A DNA stretch of 64,000 nucleotides, from NCBI RefSeq assembly GCF_000308535.1, contig NZ_BAFW01000048.1, positions 23,624 through 87,623 of the forward strand. The letters are read 5' to 3'. This DNA is from Nocardia cerradoensis NBRC 101014 (lineage in GTDB: Bacteria > Actinomycetota > Actinomycetes > Mycobacteriales > Mycobacteriaceae). Position numbers and translations under genes: made by a program. Below are positions 17,376-25,940 of this stretch, piece after piece; position 1 is the stretch's first letter, and each line of letters opens with the position of its first letter. A model generated the notes under the pieces. That model was not told the DNA's origin. It was given only the letters and a program-made list of their open reading frames with translations, and ran no database searches.

Positions 17376-18309
17376 GCAGCGGCAGGGCGACCACGTCGAT
17401 CGCGCGACTGACGGCGCCGATCTCGTCGGGCACCGAGGCCAGGGCGATATCGACGGTGAAGCCCATCGGCGCGTCGAGCGGCCGGAGGAAATCGTCGTAG
17501 TGCATGGGCACCACCGTGGTGGGGCGCAGCCGGGTCAGGATTCGGCGCCAGTAATCCGGTGTCACCGACCGTCCGGCCACTCCGGCGAGGAAGATGTCGA
17601 CATCGCGATGCCGGATCGCCTCGTCGACGAGGTCGGCGCTGCCCTGGTGGTAGATCTCGACACCGGCCACCGCGATGTGGATACCCCAGGTCTGTCCACA
17701 GCCGTAGGCCATCGGCGCCAGCGCGGCCAGGGATTCGCAACTGGTGTCGCCGGGGGACGGAATCCGGGTGCCGAAGGGGATCTTCGAATGCACGCTCGGT
17801 ACGAAGGTCACCGTGAAGGGCCCGAGTTCGTAGCGGCGGTAGGGTTCCACCTCCACACCGCGCGCACCGAGCCCGTGCAGCTCCATGAGGTTGCGCACCG
17901 ATCGTGAGCCGTAGACCGCGCAGCCGAAGCGGCGCGCGAGCTCGGGTGCGTCCAAGGCGTGATCCCAATGGCCGTGTCCGACAACGATTCCCGCCACGTC
18001 TTCGAGGGCCGGCAGGAAGCGGTCGATCGACGCGGGATCGGGAAGTGCGGTGCGACGGCGTACCACCGTCGACAGCGGCACCCGGGTGAGGAACGGATCG
18101 ACGAGCAGCGTCACGCCTTCGTAGGTCATCCGGTATCCGGCGGTGCCCAGCCATTCGATCTCCAGACCGGCCGGCAGCGTGAGCGGCCGGGCCTCGAGCT
18201 CGCGCAACGCCTGCGCGTCCGCACGGTCGCCCGCGCTCTTGTTCAGGAAGTAGCGGGCATAGCCGGCGGTGTGCCGAAGCGGATCGAGCACCGTCGAGAG
18301 AGTGGACAT
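17347..18309 (-). CDS. MBL-fold metallohydrolase (UlaG/NAPE-PLD-like)
   Basis: A 320-residue protein with an N-terminal helical part (HTAGYARYFLNKSAGD) and a metallo-beta-lactamase core: LEIEWLGTAGYRMTYEGVTLLVDPFLTR, the metal motif GHGHWDHALD (HxHxDH), PSVHSK and VVPMHYDDF. This layout resembles UlaG/YtnP-like and NAPE-PLD-like hydrolases that act on lactones or phosphodiesters. ATG 18309 lies 22 bp after the marR stop, so marR and this gene form an operon and the hydrolase is a likely target of the regulator. Substrate unknown. Confidence 0.82.
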   Translation of the reverse strand: MSTLSTVLDPLRHTAGYARYFLNKSAGDRADAQALRELEARPLTLPAGLEIEWLGTAGYRMTYEGVTLLVDPFLTRVPLSTVVRRRTALPDPASIDRFLPALEDVAGIVVGHGHWDHALDAPELARRFGCAVYGSRSVRNLMELHGLGARGVEVEPYRRYELGPFTVTFVPSVHSKIPFGTRIPSPGDTSCESLAALAPMAYGCGQTWGIHIAVAGVEIYHQGSADLVDEAIRHRDVDIFLAGVAGRSVTPDYWRRILTRLRPTTVVPMHYDDFLRPLDAPMGFTVDIALASVPDEIGAVSRAIDVVALPLLSPRAPGGR

Positions 18310-18331
18310 CGGTCCATTGTGCGCGACCGGG

Positions 18332-18778
18332 TCAAGGCCGGTCGTCGGCGAGCACCTTGTGCAGGGCGGTGGCGAGGGCGCCGAGTTCGTCGGCGGCCAG
18401 ACCGGCGAAATGCTGATCGACGACCGCATGGTGATGCGGGGTGGCCTCGTGCAACCGCTGCCGCCCGGCCGCGGTGATGGCGACATACGCCGATCGGCCG
18501 TCCGCGGGATTGGTTTCGCGGGTGACCAGGCCGCGCGCCTCCAATTCGGTGACCAGCCGGCTCACCCGGGTGCGGCTGAGCACCATGGTCTCGCCGAGGT
18601 CGCTCATCCGCAGGCGGGTGGTGCCCGCGAGTTCGACGAGCATGTCGTACCAGCTGGCGGGCATGCCGTGGCCCCGGCGCAGCGCGGCATCCAGTTCCGG
18701 GCGCAGGTCGACGTACACCCGCTGCAGCGCCCGCCACACCTGGACCGAGGCGGGTACTGAGCTCCCGGATTCCGGCAC
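18332..18778 (-). CDS. MarR family transcriptional regulator
   Basis: A 148-residue MarR protein: helix-rich N-terminus, then the winged helix with LRMSDLGETMVLSRTRVSRLVTELEARGLVTRETNPADGRSAYVAITAAG (about residues 56-106). The DGRS wing motif is typical. It is the first gene of a two-gene operon with the MBL hydrolase and diverges from a phosphotransferase gene 91 bp away, so it may repress both. GTG 18778 is the assumed start. Confidence 0.85.
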   Translation of the reverse strand: MPESGSSVPASVQVWRALQRVYVDLRPELDAALRRGHGMPASWYDMLVELAGTTRLRMSDLGETMVLSRTRVSRLVTELEARGLVTRETNPADGRSAYVAITAAGRQRLHEATPHHHAVVDQHFAGLAADELGALATALHKVLADDRP

Positions 18779-18857
18779 GCCGCCGATCTTAGACGGCCGC
18801 CACCCCGCCCGTCCGGGCGCGGATCGCCGGGCGCCGATAACCGCTGGACACCGGTTC

Positions 18858-18863
18858 TACGAT
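18858..18863 (+). promoter_or_regulatory. Leaderless -10 element TACGAT
   Basis: TACGAT ends 6 nt before ATG 18870 of the phosphotransferase gene, giving the same leaderless geometry as several neighbours. Confidence 0.5.
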
Positions 18864-18869
18864 GCGGAC

Positions 18870-19814
18870 ATGGATATGCGCGCGAGCGTGGAACTTCCTT
18901 CCGATTGGCAGGCCCGGGTACGCGGCGCTCTCGCGGACTCACCCCGGCCGGAGTTGGCCGACGGTGCACTGCGCTTGCTGGGTGCGGGTTTGGACAGCGT
19001 TGCGCTCCAATTGGATTCGGCGCGGGATGCCTACGTGTTGCGCCTGCCGCAGGATCCGCACGGGGCGGAAGGGATCGCCCGCGAGGCCGGGCTGCTTCCG
19101 GAATTGGCCCCGCTGCTGCCGGTGCCGATTCCGCAATTCCTGTTCACCGCGCCGAATCCGCTGGGGCCGGGGAAGTTCTGCGTGTATCCGCTCGTGCCGG
19201 GCGAATCGCTCGACGAAGCGGACTGGGCCGAGCGGGGGCTGCTGCGCCCCGATACGGCACGCACGATCGCGCAGCTGATCGAACGGATCCACTCGTTTCC
19301 GGTGGACCGCGCCCGGGACTTCGGTGTCGAGGTCACGGATATGCGCGGTGATTTCGCTGCGGATCTGAAGTCCGTTCGTGCCGAAGTGCTTCCGTTGCTG
19401 GACGCGGCCGAGGCCGCGGCGCTGTCCGGTGCGTGGCAGCGATATCTCGACGACGACGCCAACTTCGACTTCGAACCGACGCTCATCCATGCCGATATGA
19501 GCCTGGATCATCTGTTGATCAGTGACGGCACGATCAGCGGCCTGATCGACTTCGGCGATGTGGAGATCGGTGACCCCGACTACGACCTCTGCTACCTGTA
19601 CCCGGAGGCGGGGCACGAGTTCGTGCGCGAGATTCAGCGGTGTCGCGCACGGGATCTCGGACCCGTCACCGAGAACAAACTGCGCTTCTGGGCGTGTGCC
19701 GATCCCGCGCTCGACGTGCTGGACGCTGTCGAACAGGGCCGGACGGACTTTCGCGAACAGCGACTGACGGTCCTGCGGCAGGCGCTGCGCGGCAATCTGC
19801 CCCTGAGCCACTGA
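18870..19814 (+). CDS. Aminoglycoside/macrolide phosphotransferase (APH) family protein
   Basis: The 314-residue kinase-fold protein has the APH catalytic loop LIHADMSLDHLLI and the metal-binding GLIDFGDVEIGDPDYDL, with an N-terminal ATP-binding lobe (GLDSVALQLDSARDAYVLRLP). In the Brenner-type loop HxDxxxxN the final Asn is replaced by His (HADMSLDH), as in some macrolide 2'-phosphotransferases. It may phosphorylate an antibiotic or a normal metabolite; resistance cannot be claimed from sequence alone. ATG 18870 is fixed by the promoter spacing and family N-terminus. It diverges from marR. Confidence 0.8.
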   Translation: MDMRASVELPSDWQARVRGALADSPRPELADGALRLLGAGLDSVALQLDSARDAYVLRLPQDPHGAEGIAREAGLLPELAPLLPVPIPQFLFTAPNPLGPGKFCVYPLVPGESLDEADWAERGLLRPDTARTIAQLIERIHSFPVDRARDFGVEVTDMRGDFAADLKSVRAEVLPLLDAAEAAALSGAWQRYLDDDANFDFEPTLIHADMSLDHLLISDGTISGLIDFGDVEIGDPDYDLCYLYPEAGHEFVREIQRCRARDLGPVTENKLRFWACADPALDVLDAVEQGRTDFREQRLTVLRQALRGNLPLSH

Positions 19815-19825
19815 GCCTCAGGGGC
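19799..19825. terminator. Bidirectional stem-loop over two convergent 3' ends
   Basis: GCCCCTGAG (19799-19807) and CTCAGGGGC (19817-19825) form a 9-bp perfect stem with a 9-nt loop. The stem includes the last codons of both the phosphotransferase and the YbhB-like gene and serves either direction. There is no T tract. Confidence 0.55.
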
Positions 19826-20384
19826 GTTCGTAGAAGCCGTCGATCCGCGCCCGGCCCACCGCCTGTGCGGCCGCCAGCACCTCCCGGGGTTTCGCACTCT
19901 CGAGCGGTTTCCCCGCGGCGGTGGTGAGGGGCGCGCCCAGGGCGAACAACTCGAAGACGTATCGGTGCGGTCCGTGTCCCTTGATCGGTGCGGGGCCCAG
20001 GTACCCGCGGCCGAATCCGGACCGCAGTATCCGTACACCCGCTTCGTCGGTATCGGCGCGTAACGCGTTGCGGGACAGGCTCCGCACCGACGGATCGAGC
20101 AACGCGACGCAGTGTACGAACGGCTTCCGCATCGGAGCGTCGGGATCCTCGACCACCAGCAGATAGCCCGCCGAGGCGTCGGGCGCGCCGCTCCAGCTCA
20201 AGGCGGGAGACTCGTCGGCGCCACCGATCCGGTGCGAGGCGTGCCGGATGTCGAGCGTGGCCTCCGGTTCGAAGTCCGGACTCGTGAGTCGAAAAACGGT
20301 GTCGCCGAGCAGGTTCGGCTGATTCCAGGCCAGTTCCGATTCACCGGCGCGGCGATGGGCGAGCAGCTTGCCGAGAATGCTCAT
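19818..20384 (-). CDS. YbhB/YbcL (PEBP/RKIP-like) family protein
   Basis: A 188-residue phosphatidylethanolamine-binding-protein fold. Recognisable parts are SPALSWSGAPDASAGYLLVVEDPDAPMRKPFVHCVA (ligand-site DPDAP and H) and GYLGPAPIKGHGPHRYVFELFAL (GxxGPxPPxGHGPHRY). Bacterial members have no settled biochemical role. ATG 20384 has AAGGAG 6 nt upstream. Confidence 0.88.
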   Translation of the reverse strand: MSILGKLLAHRRAGESELAWNQPNLLGDTVFRLTSPDFEPEATLDIRHASHRIGGADESPALSWSGAPDASAGYLLVVEDPDAPMRKPFVHCVALLDPSVRSLSRNALRADTDEAGVRILRSGFGRGYLGPAPIKGHGPHRYVFELFALGAPLTTAAGKPLESAKPREVLAAAQAVGRARIDGFYERP

Positions 20385-20452
20385 CGGTTCTCCTTCTCCG
20401 ACCGAGGTGGAAGTAGCCGCCGCGCCGCCGGTCGCAGGAGCGGGCGGGCGAA

Positions 20453-20764
20453 GTGATGGGTTTCTACCGTGGCATCGAATTCCAGGGGCGGAACCCGTAC
20501 CACCATCATGATTGTCGTCGCGGCATCGATCGGGGGCCGTACCACTGGGTGCGCCACCCCTCCTACACCGGAGTTCTGTTGCTCACCACGGGTTTCGGCG
20601 TCGCGGCTGGCAACTGGATCTCGCTGCTGCTCCTGATCGTCGTGCCCACCTTGGCGTTTCTGCGCCGGATCGACGTGGAAGAGGCGGCGATGGTCGAAAC
20701 CCTCGGCCGTTCCTACGAGGACTATCGCGCCCGCAGCAGGCGGCTCGTCCCCGGCGTCTGGTAG
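20453..20764 (+). pseudogene. Isoprenylcysteine carboxyl methyltransferase-like remnant (C-terminal half)
   Basis: The frame encodes the C-terminal half of an ICMT/PEMT-like integral membrane methyltransferase: RGPYHWVRHPSYTGVLLL (SAM-binding signature), one long hydrophobic segment, then DVEEAAMVETLGRSYEDYRARSRRLVPGVW. Family members are about 190-200 residues with several N-terminal TM helices; here at most 115 codons are open before an in-frame TAG at 20414, and the residues before RGPY (RNPYHHHDCRRGID) do not look membrane-like. It therefore looks truncated. A short expressed protein from GTG 20453 cannot be excluded. Confidence 0.6.
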
Positions 20765-20834
20765 CCCGTTACATCGTTCGGGCCAATGGAGGCACATCTC
20801 TCCTTTTGGTCGATTTGTCCGATTTGCCGGGACA

Positions 20835-21923
20835 ATGGTGATCATGAAGTATGCGTTGACCCGACACTGGACGACCGTTGTTCCACCCCTGGCCGCCGCG
20901 GTGCTGGCAATCGCATGGTTCACCCATCCCACCGGAGCGGCGGCGGTACTCGTGGCGCTGGCGCTCGCGGGTGCGGTCCTGGCGGCGGTGCAGCATGCCG
21001 AGGTGGTGGCGCATCGCGTCGGGGAGCCGTTCGGCTCACTGGTGCTGGCGATCGCGGTCACGGTGATCGAGGTCGGGCTGATCGTCACCCTGATGGTCTC
21101 CGGCGGGCAGGATGCCTCGACGCTCGCCCGCGACACCGTCTTCGCCGCGGTCATGATCACCTGCAACGGTATCTTCGGCCTGTCGCTGCTGGTCGAGGCG
21201 TTGCGCCGGCGCGTGGCGGTCTTCAACGCCGAGGGCGCGGGCGCTGCCCTGGCCACGGTCGCGACCCTGGCGACCTTGAGCCTGGTGTTGCCGACCTTCA
21301 CCACCAGTAAGCCGGGACCGGAATTCTCCGGTTCGCAGCTGGCCTTCGCGGCGGGCATGTCACTACTGCTCTACGGATTGTTCGTCATGGTGCAGACCGT
21401 GCGGCATCGCGACGACTTCCTCCCGGTCGAGGCGACCGAGATCGACGAGCACGAGGTCCGCCCGGCCGCTCGCACCGCGGCACTGTCGCTCGCGCTGATG
21501 GTCCTCGCGCTGATCTGCGTGGTCGGCCTCGCGAAGATGGTCTCGCCCTCGATCGAGCGCGGGGTCGCCGCCGCGGGACTGCCGCGCTCGGCGGTCGGTG
21601 TGGTGATCGCCCTGCTGGTGCTGCTGCCCGAAACGATCGCAGCGGTGCGCGCGGCCCGCCGCGATCGGGTGCAGGTCAGTCTGAATCTGGCGCTCGGTTC
21701 GGCGATGGCCAGCATCGGTCTCACCATTCCGGCGATCGCCCTGGCGTCGATCTGGCTCGATGGGCCGTTGACCCTCGGCCTCGGCGCCACCCAGATGGTG
21801 TTGCTGGCGTTGACCGTCGGCGCGGGTGTGCTCACAGTTGTCCCGGGTCGCGCCACTCCGTTGCAAGGTGGTGTTCACCTGGTGTTGCTGGCCGGATTCG
21901 TCTTTCTCGCGGCGAGTCCGTAA
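20835..21923 (+). CDS. chaA: Calcium/cation:proton antiporter, ChaA type (CaCA superfamily)
   Basis: The 362-residue protein has 11 hydrophobic segments and two CaCA alpha-repeats: GEPFGSLVLAIAVTVIEVGLIVTLM (about residues 61-85) and LLVLLPETIAAVRAARRDRV with LNLALGSAMASIGLTIPAIAL (about 256-305). The paired Glu residues in these repeats bind the cation. ChaA proteins exchange Ca2+, Na+ or K+ for protons. An acidic linker (EATEIDEHEV) separates the halves. ATG 20835 is chosen; ATG 20844 is possible. No regulatory site is obvious upstream. Confidence 0.88.
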   Translation: MVIMKYALTRHWTTVVPPLAAAVLAIAWFTHPTGAAAVLVALALAGAVLAAVQHAEVVAHRVGEPFGSLVLAIAVTVIEVGLIVTLMVSGGQDASTLARDTVFAAVMITCNGIFGLSLLVEALRRRVAVFNAEGAGAALATVATLATLSLVLPTFTTSKPGPEFSGSQLAFAAGMSLLLYGLFVMVQTVRHRDDFLPVEATEIDEHEVRPAARTAALSLALMVLALICVVGLAKMVSPSIERGVAAAGLPRSAVGVVIALLVLLPETIAAVRAARRDRVQVSLNLALGSAMASIGLTIPAIALASIWLDGPLTLGLGATQMVLLALTVGAGVLTVVPGRATPLQGGVHLVLLAGFVFLAASP

Positions 21924-21983
21924 CGGCGAATCGTTGTGGCCGGCCACACGTGACGCGGGTCATAGCGATAGCAGATCAGTGCT

Positions 21984-21997
21984 GATAACAGGTTTCA
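21984..21997. promoter_or_regulatory. KstR-like operator 1 (one mismatch)
   Basis: GATAACAGGTTTCA fits the KstR consensus TnnAACnnGTTnnA except for G in the first position. It lies in the AT-rich region before the mce operon. Confidence 0.5.
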
Positions 21998-22098
21998 GAA
22001 CACTCGTTCACTTAATAAAACATGCACGTGAGCTGGATTTCTTACCGTCCTTCGAGCCGGTCTCGGAGCGGTCACCCTCACACCGTGATCAGCTTTAC

Positions 22099-22112
22099 TG
22101 TAACTAGTTGTA
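22099..22112. promoter_or_regulatory. KstR-like operator 2 (full match)
   Basis: TGTAACTAGTTGTA matches TnnAACnnGTTnnA at every fixed position and lies 102 bp before the first yrbE start. KstR is the TetR-type repressor of cholesterol uptake and catabolism genes in mycolic-acid bacteria. Confidence 0.6.
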
Positions 22113-22159
22113 ACCGATAGCTTCGTGTTGGCAGTGTTGCCGATCACGGAGAGACGATT

Positions 22160-22213
22160 GTGAAATTCGAGCCACACCGCCCGGACCCGGCCCGCCGCTC
22201 ATGGCGCCGGTGA
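22160..22213 (+). CDS. Possible 17-codon leader ORF overlapping yrbEA
   Basis: GTG 22160 is preceded by GGAGAG (22148-22153) at 6-nt spacing and encodes MKFEPHRPDPARRSWRR. It stops at TGA 22211-22213, overlapping the yrbEA start by 13 nt. yrbEA ATG 22201 has no Shine-Dalgarno of its own, so ribosomes finishing this ORF could re-initiate there. The peptide itself resembles nothing I know. Confidence 0.35.
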   Translation: MKFEPHRPDPARRSWRR

Positions 22214-23046
22214 CCCGGGCTTCCTCGGGCGCGTCCGCTGTTCGTATCGTTCGCAAGAATTTCTCGGACACCGTCGTGTCCGCACTGCGAACCTTCGGCA
22301 GGGCAGTGGATATCGCCCGGGAATCGGTGACCGGCACGACCACCGACATCGTCCGGCGCGAATTCCAGTGGCGTGAAGCGATTCTGCAGGCGTGGCGGCT
22401 GGTGACCGTGACCGCGATCCCCGCGATCCTGATCGCCATCCCGTTCGGCGTGATCGTCTCGGTGCAGGTCGGCAACCTCATCCACACCCTGGGCGCGGAT
22501 TCGCTGCTCGGCGCGACCGGTGGGCTCGGCGTGATCAAACAGGGCGCACCGCTGGCCACCGGCTTCCTGCTCGGCGGCGCGGGCGCCGCCGCGATCGCCG
22601 CCGATCTGGGCGCCCGCACCATCCGCGAGGAGATCGACGCGCTCAACACCATGGGCATCTCGCCGATCCACCGGCTGGTGATCCCGCGGCTGGTGGCGAT
22701 GATCCTCGTCGCGCCGCTGCTGAACATCCTCATCATCTTCGTCGGCATCGTCGCCGGCTATGCGGTGGCCGTCGGCGGGCAGAACGTGACGCCCGGAAGT
22801 TATTGGGCCACTTTCGGATCCTTCACCACCGTCGCCGACGTGTGGGTCTCGCTGCTCAAGGCCGTGCTGTTCGGATTCCTGGTGGTGATCATCGCCTGTC
22901 AGCGCGGACTGGAGGCCAAGGGTGGTCCGCGCGGGGTGGCCGATGCCGTGAACGCGGCCGTGGTGCTGTCGGTGGTGTCGATCGCCATCGTCAATCTCGG
23001 CGTGACCCAGGTGGTCGAGATGTTCCTGCCGACGAGGCTGGTCTGA
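22201..23046 (+). CDS. yrbEA: YrbE-family (MlaE) permease, first subunit of the mce transporter
   Basis: A 281-residue MlaE/YrbE permease with about five TM segments. Family motifs include GGAGAAAIAADLGARTIREEIDALNTMGI and HRLVIPRLVAMILVAPLL; the loop carrying EEIDAL is the coupling helix for the cytoplasmic ATPase. With YrbEB it forms the inner-membrane channel of the Mce lipid importer. The ATPase MceG is not encoded in the window. It starts the nine-gene operon; KstR-like sites and a small leader ORF lie upstream. Confidence 0.92.
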   Translation: MAPVTRASSGASAVRIVRKNFSDTVVSALRTFGRAVDIARESVTGTTTDIVRREFQWREAILQAWRLVTVTAIPAILIAIPFGVIVSVQVGNLIHTLGADSLLGATGGLGVIKQGAPLATGFLLGGAGAAAIAADLGARTIREEIDALNTMGISPIHRLVIPRLVAMILVAPLLNILIIFVGIVAGYAVAVGGQNVTPGSYWATFGSFTTVADVWVSLLKAVLFGFLVVIIACQRGLEAKGGPRGVADAVNAAVVLSVVSIAIVNLGVTQVVEMFLPTRLV

Positions 23047-23047
23047 C

Positions 23048-23914
23048 GTGGCGATTTCGACCTATATGCCCAAGGGGCTCAGCCGCTTCGTGCGCTTCTA
23101 CCGCCGCCGCGGCCTGCTCCTGGCGCGCGTCGAGGGACTGGGCTTCGTCCTGGCCTTCATCTGGCAGGTGCTGTCGTCGATTCCCTTGACGCTCAGGCGA
23201 TATCGCGACGAGACGCTGCGCATCATCTCCGATATGACGTGGGGGCGCGGGTCGGTGATCGTCGGCGGCGGCACGGTGCCGATGATGATCGTGCTCGGCC
23301 TGGTGATGGGCGCCTCGGTGGCCGTCGAATCCTTCACCATGCTCAACATTCTGGGAATGGGTCCCGTGTCGGGCATCGTCTCGGCCTACGCCACCACCCG
23401 CGAGCTGGCGCCGATCGTGGCCGCCATCGGATTCGCCGCCCAGGCCGGCTGCCGCATGACCGCCGAGATCGGCTCGATGCGCATCTCGGAGGAGATCGAC
23501 GCGATCGAGGCGCTGGGCCTGCGGTCGGTCCCGTTCGTGGTGACCACTCGGGTGATCGCCGGCGCCATCTCGATCGTGCCGACCTTCCTGATCGGGCTGA
23601 TCCTGTCGTATCTGGCCTGCCGCGGGCTCATCACACTGGTCCACGGCCAGTCCGCCGGTGTCTACGACCACTACTTCTTCCAGTTCGTTTCCGGATTCGA
23701 CGTGATCGCCGCGGTGCTCAAGGTGGCGATCTTCGCGACCGTCGTGATCCTCATCCACAGCTATTACGGCTTCTTCGCCACCGGCGGGCCCGAGGGTGTC
23801 GGCATCGCGTCCGGCCGCGCGGTGCGTGCGTCGTCGGTCGCGATCGTGGCCATCGACATGGTGCTGACGCTGACGCTCTGGGGTTTCAACGCGTCGATCG
23901 ACTTCACGGGGTAG
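23048..23914 (+). CDS. yrbEB: YrbE-family (MlaE) permease, second subunit
   Basis: The 288-residue paired permease starts at GTG 23048, one base after the yrbEA stop. It has the MlaE features GGGTVPMMIVLGLVMGASVAVES, ATTRELAPIVAAIGFAAQAGCRMTAEIGSMRISEEIDAIEALG and a C-terminal ATGGPEGVGIASGRAVRAS. The EEIDAIEALG coupling loop matches that in YrbEA. The pair is presumed heterodimeric, as in other mce operons. Confidence 0.92.
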   Translation: MAISTYMPKGLSRFVRFYRRRGLLLARVEGLGFVLAFIWQVLSSIPLTLRRYRDETLRIISDMTWGRGSVIVGGGTVPMMIVLGLVMGASVAVESFTMLNILGMGPVSGIVSAYATTRELAPIVAAIGFAAQAGCRMTAEIGSMRISEEIDAIEALGLRSVPFVVTTRVIAGAISIVPTFLIGLILSYLACRGLITLVHGQSAGVYDHYFFQFVSGFDVIAAVLKVAIFATVVILIHSYYGFFATGGPEGVGIASGRAVRASSVAIVAIDMVLTLTLWGFNASIDFTG

Positions 23915-23919
23915 TACAG

Positions 23920-24945
23920 GTGCCGAATTACGGAATGCCCGGAGTGGCGGTGGACAAGCGGCGCTCGCTGCTCGTCGGTGGGGTGGCGATCGCGGTCGTG
24001 GCCGCCGTCGCGATCGCCTCGCTGGCCTATCGCGGGCTGCGCTCCGACGACAGTCTGCGCATCGCCCTGCACACCGAGCAGATCGGTGACGGCGTGCTGG
24101 CCGGCACGCCGGTGCGGGTGGACGGTGTGCAGGTCGGCGAGGTCGCGGCGATCGTGCCCGCCGACGGCGGTACCCAGCGAATCAGCCTGCGACTGGACCG
24201 ATCTCAGCTGCACGGCATCGACGACAGCCTGCGGGTGGACTACGCGCCGGTGAATCTGTTCGGCATCAGCGAGATCGAACTGCGGCCCGGCGCCGGCGGC
24301 GCCCCGTTGCGCGGCGGATCGACGATCGAACTGACCGGACAGCACGCCGACGCGGTCTACGACGCGACCATGGGTGGTCTGCTGCGCGGGCTCTCGCAGA
24401 CCGGCAACGCTCTGCTGACTCCGCAGATGGCCACGGTGATCGCTCAGGTCTCCAACGACGTACGCGGTTTCACGCCGCTGGCCCAGGCCCTGATCTCGGT
24501 GGCGCAGACCATCACCGACAACCAGAAGATGCCCAGTTCCGAACTGGTCGGACGGCTCGGCCCGGCCTTCGACGGCGGCGGGCGTTTCGCGGGCGCGACG
24601 ATCCAGGTGCTCGATCTGCTGCGCAATATTCCACGGCTGCAGGATCATCGAAGCTCCTACGACGCCGGAACCTCGGCGCTGACCGGTTCGGTGCTGCCCG
24701 CGCTGGCCGGTCTGGGCGCACGTGCCGGATCCGAATTATCCGGCACCACAGACACTCTGGCGCCGATGCTCGCGGTGCCGGCGCGGCTGGTACCGCATCC
24801 GCAGCAATCCGGCGCAGATCTCGCCGAACTCGTGCGCCGCCTGCGCGCCGGCCTGCACGACACCCCGGACGGCCCGGTGCTCGACACGGAAATCGACGTG
24901 CGCGGCGTGCCGGTGCTGGCACCGCTGCTGGGAGGAATCCGATGA
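23920..24945 (+). CDS. mceA: MCE family protein MceA
   Basis: A 341-residue protein with one N-terminal TM helix (about residues 15-35) and an MCE domain (RIALHTEQIGDGVLAGTPVRVDGVQVGEVAAI through YAPVNLFGISEIELRPG), followed by a helical C-terminal domain. MCE domains of six such proteins build the periplasm-spanning lipid conduit. GTG 23920 is 5 bp after yrbEB; ATG 23935 is an alternative start. The stop overlaps mceB (ATGA). Confidence 0.9.
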   Translation: MPNYGMPGVAVDKRRSLLVGGVAIAVVAAVAIASLAYRGLRSDDSLRIALHTEQIGDGVLAGTPVRVDGVQVGEVAAIVPADGGTQRISLRLDRSQLHGIDDSLRVDYAPVNLFGISEIELRPGAGGAPLRGGSTIELTGQHADAVYDATMGGLLRGLSQTGNALLTPQMATVIAQVSNDVRGFTPLAQALISVAQTITDNQKMPSSELVGRLGPAFDGGGRFAGATIQVLDLLRNIPRLQDHRSSYDAGTSALTGSVLPALAGLGARAGSELSGTTDTLAPMLAVPARLVPHPQQSGADLAELVRRLRAGLHDTPDGPVLDTEIDVRGVPVLAPLLGGIR

Positions 24946-25940
24946 AGGTCGGCGCCGCCGCCTGGCGGCTGGGTCTGTTCGCCGTGGTGATGATCGTCGT
25001 GCTGTCGGTGGTGTTCACCGCGATCAAGCGGCCCGTCGCCGGCGACACCGAGACGCATCAGGCGCTGTTCACCGATGCCAACGGGCTCAAGGTGGGCGAC
25101 GACGTGCGCCAGTTCGGTGTGCAGGTCGGCAAGGTCGACGACATCTCGCTCGACGGCGCTCTGGCGCGAGTCCGGTTGTCGCTGAAGACCGATACGCCGA
25201 TCTTCGACGATTCGAAGCTCGCCATCCGCTATCAGAATCTCACCGGTCAGCGCTACATCGATCTGCAGCAGCAGCCGAAGCCGGGGACGCGGCTGCCGGC
25301 CGGCCGCACGATCGGCGTCGACCACACCGTGCCGTCGTTCGATGTGACGAGCATGTTCAACGGCCTGAAACCGGTGCTGGCCACCATTTCCCCGGACGCG
25401 ATCAACCAGTTCAGCGCCAGCATGGTCGCGCTGATCGAGGGCGACGGCAGCAACGTCGAACCGGTGCTGGCCGCGATCGGCCGGCTCGCCTCCTACGTGG
25501 ACAACCGCCAGCAGGTGATCGGCGCCCTCATCCACAACATGTCCGATCTGTCGCAGCGCGTCGGCGGGCGGGTGCACTACCTGGTGCCGCTGCTGGCCCG
25601 GCTGACCGACATCTTCGAGTCCCTGCAGACCAATATCGGCGGGCTGGCGCAGTTCGCGATGGCCGCGCCGTCGGTGCTGGGACCGTTGGACAGCCTGTTC
25701 GACGCGCTCGGCCTGCAGTCCGGCACCGATGTCGACGCGCTCATCCGGCGGCTGTTCCCCGACCCGAAAGAGGCCGTGGACGTCTTCGGCAGGTTGCCGG
25801 CCCTGCTCGGCGGTCTGGACGCGGCCACACCGAAGCCGGTGGCGGGCTGGAAACCGCAGTGCTCCAAGGGAAATGCTGAACTGCCGCAGGTGGTGCGGGT
25901 GCTCGTCGCGGGACAGCAGGTGGCGATATGCAACAGCTGA
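24942..25940 (+). CDS. mceB: MCE family protein MceB
   Basis: The 332-residue protein has a TM helix at about 10-30, an MCE domain (HQALFTDANGLKVGDDVRQFGVQVGKVDDISL, then YQNLTGQRYIDLQQ) and a helical region with TSMFNGLKPVLATISPDAINQFSASMVALIEGDGSNV, all typical of MceB. GGAGGA lies before ATG 24942, which overlaps the mceA stop by 4 nt. The C-terminus has two Cys residues (KPQCSKG, VAICNS) that may form a disulfide. Confidence 0.92.
   Translation: MKVGAAAWRLGLFAVVMIVVLSVVFTAIKRPVAGDTETHQALFTDANGLKVGDDVRQFGVQVGKVDDISLDGALARVRLSLKTDTPIFDDSKLAIRYQNLTGQRYIDLQQQPKPGTRLPAGRTIGVDHTVPSFDVTSMFNGLKPVLATISPDAINQFSASMVALIEGDGSNVEPVLAAIGRLASYVDNRQQVIGALIHNMSDLSQRVGGRVHYLVPLLARLTDIFESLQTNIGGLAQFAMAAPSVLGPLDSLFDALGLQSGTDVDALIRRLFPDPKEAVDVFGRLPALLGGLDAATPKPVAGWKPQCSKGNAELPQVVRVLVAGQQVAICNS

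Noticed and set aside
18870..19814. Calling the APH-family gene a macrolide-resistance gene
   Set aside because: The family also includes metabolic kinases; no resistance context or close match can be shown from the sequence.
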